Below are positions 60,337 to 64,000 of a stretch of DNA of 64,000 nt, piece after piece (the stretch's first letter is position 1; the number at the start of each line of letters is the position of its first letter). The DNA lies in the NCBI GenBank assembly GCA_045593555.1, contig JAZNWU010000027.1, forward strand, positions 1 through 64,000, written 5' to 3'. Below the pieces are notes generated by a model that saw only the letters and a list, made by a program, of their open reading frames with translations, was not told the origin of the DNA and ran no database searches. The position numbers and the translations under genes were made by a program. This DNA is from Fimenecus sp045593555. Lineage in GTDB: Bacteria > Bacillota > Clostridia > Oscillospirales > Acutalibacteraceae.

Positions 60337-61700
60337 TTCCATTCTCCTGTAAAATCTTTGTTAAGTTCAATATATTGGTCAACTAATTTCTCCGCAAGTG
60401 AATATGAACCCACCAAAGGGTGCAGATAAAGGCAATCAACTGCACTTTCTCTGTCACAATTTATAATCGCCTTTGACGCAAGTCGTTCATACGCCTTTAC
60501 TCTTGTTATAATCTCTTTATTTTCAAAAGGCACATCACCAATCTGAATTGGTGTCACCTTACCGTTCTTAATTTCACAGGAAATTTCAACTGTATCACTT
60601 TCGTCGAGAAAATCAATAGCCTTGTTATCATTTGGAATGCAAGCAATCATTCTGCATTTTTCCGTTGAATTTTTAGCATCAATTATTCCAAGTGCCACAC
60701 CTGCATATCCACCGTCGTCGGGTGCATACATATCAAAATGCCAAGTTGAATTTCTCTTTTCACCCGTTTCACTTGCCATATATGAATTTTCACGAAGTCC
60801 ATAGTAATAATCGAATATTTCCAATGCTTTCTGGAAATCATTTTCAATATCAACCGCTGACAATTCCTCTGTCATTTTCTCATTTATATCAGCAATCTGC
60901 TCACCACGGGTACGCTCTGCCTTAAGAATATTCTCAACTGCCTTTTCACGATTATAGAAATAGTACATATATTCATTCGGAACATACTGTTTTCGCATCA
61001 AAAATTCCTTATTAAAATATCGCAAATCAGTATTTTCATAAGCCTTATCATCACTTACGATTTTAGCTGTGATATCCTCACCGTCTGCCTTGATGTATTT
61101 GAAGAAAGACAAATGATTAAGACCATAACAAAGTGCATCCAAGTGATTTTCAGGATAACCATAAAGTTCTTCAAATCGTCTTAACATTCCGCTTGGTGCA
61201 TCGCAAATGCCATAAGTAAAATCATATCCCATATCACGAAGAGTCTGTGACACAACTCCTGCAGGATTTGTGAAATTAAACACCATAGCATCAGGCTTTG
61301 CGTATTGTTTCACCAATTCACAGTATTCTTTCAATGCAGGAATACTTCTCATTGCAAACGAGAACCCTGCCGCACCTGTTGTTTCCTGACCGAGAATACC
61401 CAAATCCAATGCAATTCTCTCATCACGGCAACGCATACGGTCACCACCTGCACGGATTGTAGTTATTACATAATCAGCATCCGTAATTGCCTCTTTACCG
61501 TCAGTTGTCAATGTGAATTTCAAAGCAGGACAAAGACGGCGAGAGACTTCTCCCGCCATCTTGCCGTAAATATTTAGTTTTTTCTCATTGCTATCCATAA
61601 AGACGAGCTCTTTTATTCCCATCTTCTGAGCTCTGTCCGCAATACTCTTTGCAAGAAACATTGAACGGACTCCGCCACCACCGATAACTGCAAGTTTCAT
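60333..61700 (-). CDS. GH4-family NAD-dependent glycosidase
   Basis: A 455-residue GH4 enzyme. Seen: NAD-binding LAVIGGGGVRSMFL, DADYVITTIRAGG, NFTNPAG, and the metal ligands in GICDAPSG (cysteine) and GLNHLSF (histidine). GH4 members cleave alpha- or beta-glucosides, galactosides or their 6-phosphates by an oxidation-elimination mechanism needing NAD and Mn. This lineage looks nearest to 6-phospho-beta-glucosidases, yet no PTS gene is near. ATG 61700 follows AGGTGA. Confidence 0.88.
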   Translation of the reverse strand: MKLAVIGGGGVRSMFLAKSIADRAQKMGIKELVFMDSNEKKLNIYGKMAGEVSRRLCPALKFTLTTDGKEAITDADYVITTIRAGGDRMRCRDERIALDLGILGQETTGAAGFSFAMRSIPALKEYCELVKQYAKPDAMVFNFTNPAGVVSQTLRDMGYDFTYGICDAPSGMLRRFEELYGYPENHLDALCYGLNHLSFFKYIKADGEDITAKIVSDDKAYENTDLRYFNKEFLMRKQYVPNEYMYYFYNREKAVENILKAERTRGEQIADINEKMTEELSAVDIENDFQKALEIFDYYYGLRENSYMASETGEKRNSTWHFDMYAPDDGGYAGVALGIIDAKNSTEKCRMIACIPNDNKAIDFLDESDTVEISCEIKNGKVTPIQIGDVPFENKEIITRVKAYERLASKAIINCDRESAVDCLYLHPLVGSYSLAEKLVDQYIELNKDFTGEWK

Positions 61701-61712
61701 AATATTCACCTA

Positions 61713-63419
61713 TTAAAGAACATCAAACACATTGCTTTCGCCACTATCCAAATTGAGTCTGAGTGTCTTGTCAACACCATTTTCTGTGAAATCAAGACGA
61801 ATTACATCTTCACTCTCAAACTCTGCAAAATTAACCTTGTAATCCTTATCCTTGAAGAAATCCTTAAGATATTCAATTCTGTTATCGTCAAAGTCACCTG
61901 CATTGTCAGAAACGAAAAGCACATTTCCGCAAATTGAGTTTACCTTACCGTGAAGAAGCTTCTGCTCCCAATTGTAACCGATGTTAATGTCACGAAGGAA
62001 GAATACGTCAGGGTCATTACAGAATGCTCTGCCGTCAAGGTGATTACGGAAGATTGTGTTAGTAATTGCATTCTGTGATGATGGAATTTCAGCATTGAAT
62101 CTGATGCCTGTTACTATAGAGTTTATGTTAAGACTCTTTTTAAGTTCAAATTTCCAGTTTTTGTTTACGTCACAGCTGATACGACAAGCATCAAAGATAC
62201 CCATACAAGCACCAAGAGGCACACCACAACCGAGAATCCACTTGTCACCACAAGCTTCACGAAGCAAATCTACACCGTCACACATAATCTCGCCACGGGT
62301 TTTGCCGTTTCTTGGTTCAATACACTGGCTATAAAGAAAGTCGAGTTTTACCATATCGAATCCCCAGACATTGAGAACTGTGTCGAAAACTTTTTTGATA
62401 TATGCACGAACATCAGGATTGTAAATATCAAGTGTGTATGCACCGCCCCAACCCTGACAGCCAAGCATCTTTTTGCCTGTTTTGTTCCATCTGATAAGCC
62501 AGTCAGGATGCTTCTTTGCAATAATTGAAGAAACTTGAGCACTGAAAGGAGCAAGCCAGATACCTGCCTTATAGCCCTTCTTGTGAATTTCATCTGCGAT
62601 ATATTTCATACCCTTAGGGAATTTTTTGTGGTCAGTAATGAGCCAGTCACCAACTGCGTGCTGATAACCGTCGTCAACCTGGAAAATATTAACCTCTTCA
62701 CTTGCTCTGTCAAGTCCGTTAAGGTCACGGATGATAATATTTTCATTGATATTCTGGAAATAGTTATACCATGATGTGTAACCTGAAAGATGCTTGATTG
62801 CAGGTTTCTTACAACCAACAAAGTCGAAGAAATACTTATCCATAACTTCGTCCATATTGCCCTCGATAATTGCAATATCGAACATTTCATATTCCTGACC
62901 CTCTTTGAGCACAAGACCTTCAACATCCTTTGTAACTCTGAACTTATCATTGTTCATATCAACTTCAAAGACTGTAAAACCTTTGCGTTCACTTCTTGAA
63001 CCGTAAAGTTTGATTTCCTTTTCGCCTTTTTCACGGAAATAACAATATGTATAACCGTGGAACTTGCCTTTTTCACCATATCCCTTTGCAAAATGATAGT
63101 CACCTGAAAGTCCTGCAAAATGAGCAGTAAACTTTGTTATTCTTGCAAGCTCAAAAAGACCGTCAAATGTATCATCCTTTGAAAATTCACGAGATGTTGT
63201 CCAAGCCTGATAACCGTTTGCATAGAAAAGGTCGTCACTGTCAAAATCCTTTTCATATTCAAGAACACAAGTCACCATTTCAAAGCTTTTCTTTGCAGTA
63301 AGTACACCCTTGATGCTGTCATCAGTTTTTTCATATTTGAATGAGAAAAACTTGTTGTCAAAGCTCTTACAACGAACAATTGCACCATTTTCTTTTACAT
63401 CAGCATAAAATTTACACAT
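61713..63419 (-). CDS. alpha-galactosidase, GH36/clan GH-D type
   Basis: A 568-residue cytosolic glycosidase without signal peptide. An N-terminal beta-sandwich with YANGYQAWTTSREF precedes the TIM barrel: FQVDDGYQ, GIWLAPFSA, nucleophile in MVKLDFLY and acid/base region ACRISCDVN. It is shorter than the 700-residue GH36 of Lactobacillus and likely belongs to a compact subgroup. It releases galactose from raffinose-type or galactomannan oligosaccharides, which would feed galK elsewhere in the window. First gene of the operon, GGGGGGAA before ATG. Confidence 0.87.
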   Translation of the reverse strand: MCKFYADVKENGAIVRCKSFDNKFFSFKYEKTDDSIKGVLTAKKSFEMVTCVLEYEKDFDSDDLFYANGYQAWTTSREFSKDDTFDGLFELARITKFTAHFAGLSGDYHFAKGYGEKGKFHGYTYCYFREKGEKEIKLYGSRSERKGFTVFEVDMNNDKFRVTKDVEGLVLKEGQEYEMFDIAIIEGNMDEVMDKYFFDFVGCKKPAIKHLSGYTSWYNYFQNINENIIIRDLNGLDRASEEVNIFQVDDGYQHAVGDWLITDHKKFPKGMKYIADEIHKKGYKAGIWLAPFSAQVSSIIAKKHPDWLIRWNKTGKKMLGCQGWGGAYTLDIYNPDVRAYIKKVFDTVLNVWGFDMVKLDFLYSQCIEPRNGKTRGEIMCDGVDLLREACGDKWILGCGVPLGACMGIFDACRISCDVNKNWKFELKKSLNINSIVTGIRFNAEIPSSQNAITNTIFRNHLDGRAFCNDPDVFFLRDINIGYNWEQKLLHGKVNSICGNVLFVSDNAGDFDDNRIEYLKDFFKDKDYKVNFAEFESEDVIRLDFTENGVDKTLRLNLDSGESNVFDVL

Positions 63420-63453
63420 GGTAATTCCCCCCTAAAATCTTTCATACATAATA

Positions 63454-63482
63454 ATCTTAACATATTAACTAACTAAAATCAA
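63454..63482 (-). promoter_or_regulatory. sigma-A promoter of the glycosidase operon
   Basis: Minus strand TTGATT (63477-63482), 17 bases, TAAGAT (63454-63459), 34 bases before the ATG of the alpha-galactosidase. It is divergent from the promoter at 63554-63582. Confidence 0.6.
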
Positions 63483-63553
63483 CATTAAAACTATTATCTT
63501 CCCGACAATCATTCTGCACAAAAATTTGTATGTTTATTTATACATCCCGTCAA

Positions 63554-63582
63554 GTGACTTTCATCTGATTTTTAGTTATACT
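63554..63582 (+). promoter_or_regulatory. promoter of the GH43-like gene
   Basis: GTGACT (63554-63559), 17 bases, TATACT (63577-63582), 36 bases before the GTG start. Confidence 0.6.
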
Positions 63583-63618
63583 TAATTGAAGATTAAAAGC
63601 GAAATAAGGTGTTAATCA

Positions 63619-64000
63619 GTGAACAATACTGAATACGCTGTTCCTGCAAAAAGTCAAAGCGGAAAATATCTTTTTGCATATTTTGTAGGCAATGAGCCTG
63701 AACAAGAGCGAATTCATTTTGCAGTAAGTGAAGACGGATATAATTTTGAAGCACTCAATAATAATGAGCCTATTATCGTCCAGACAAAAGGAAAACAATG
63801 TGTCCGTGACCCATATATCGTAAAAGGTCAGGACGGATATTACTATATAATTGGCACAGATATGAAAAGTAAAGAAGGTTGGACTTCTAATCACGCACTT
63901 GTCACTTGGAAATCAAAAGATTTAGTTAATTGGACAGACGAAACAATCATAGATATGTGTGATTTTGGTGGAGTTTTTACCACCACTACAAGAGCATGGG
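63619..64000 (+). CDS. GH43-like glycosidase, N-terminal part (partial)
   Basis: An open frame runs from GTG 63619 (AAGGTG 7 bases upstream) off the right edge; 127 codons are visible. Translation gives YLFAYFVGNEPEQERIHFAVSEDGYNF, a VRDPYIV block, DGYYYIIGTDM and WKSKDLVNWTD, the blade pattern of five-bladed propeller glycosidases (GH43 and relatives, arabinosidase or xylosidase). No signal peptide is seen. It is divergent from the alpha-galactosidase operon, so both may share regulation. Confidence 0.8.
   Translation, partial: MNNTEYAVPAKSQSGKYLFAYFVGNEPEQERIHFAVSEDGYNFEALNNNEPIIVQTKGKQCVRDPYIVKGQDGYYYIIGTDMKSKEGWTSNHALVTWKSKDLVNWTDETIIDMCDFGGVFTTTTRAW

Overview
The window reads as a chromosomal segment of an AT-rich, low-GC Gram-positive bacterium, most likely an uncultured gut member of the Clostridia (Ruminococcaceae/Oscillospiraceae-like). 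This is inferred from strong AGGAGG-type ribosome sites, frequent TTG/GTG starts, sigma-A promoters with 17-bp spacers, U-tailed terminators, a short archaeal/eukaryal-type ProS, paired half-size chromate transporters, a TnpV/DUF6809 remnant, and a neighbouring GluRS and GlnRS. No phylogenetic computation was possible. No tRNA gene, CRISPR array, intact insertion sequence or prophage was seen; the only rRNA is one solitary 5S gene.

Left part (1-28.6 kb): a partial sensor kinase and its OmpR-type regulator; a transposon-derived gene pair with repeat debris; a secreted esterase; an orphan nucleotidyltransferase; a metallophosphoesterase; and a cell-envelope operon (D,D-carboxypeptidase, GtrB-like glycosyltransferase, GtrA flippase, serine hydrolase). 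A long minus-strand block follows: cyclase/formamidase, two chromate-transporter halves, RlmD, secreted phosphatase, FMN-binding protein, an unusual HTH-membrane-lipase fusion, a HAD hydrolase and a phosphoheptose-isomerase-like SIS protein. A second minus-strand block holds a TVP38 membrane protein and galactokinase, then two M42 aminopeptidases, a GNAT enzyme, a PLP lyase, phosphohexomutase, acyl carrier protein and prolyl-tRNA synthetase.

Middle part (28.6-45 kb): a cassette of M23 peptidase (LysM and G5), HPr-kinase-like P-loop protein, PqqD-like protein, ABC exporter and MATE pump, resembling RiPP tailoring/export machinery but with no precursor peptide visible. On the plus strand lies an operon of GDPD, GltX, GlnS and an unknown membrane protein. 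A repeat-rich gap with a TA-flanked MITE-like palindrome precedes prfB (which lacks the usual programmed frameshift) and a proB-proA-lipoprotein-like operon.

Right part (45-64 kb): a cysteine-rich conserved Clostridial protein; rpsO-pnp with structured leaders; the elongasome operon mreB-mreC-mreD-PBP2; a solitary 5S rRNA gene with its own promoter and terminator; an 804-residue bitopic protein with a long acidic cytoplasmic tail carrying repeated aromatic/lysine motifs; and a sugar-use operon (GH36 alpha-galactosidase, GH4 enzyme, PfkB kinase, MATE, FGGY kinase) facing a partial GH43-like gene at the right edge. With galK at 25-27 kb, the organism looks equipped to use galactose-containing oligosaccharides.
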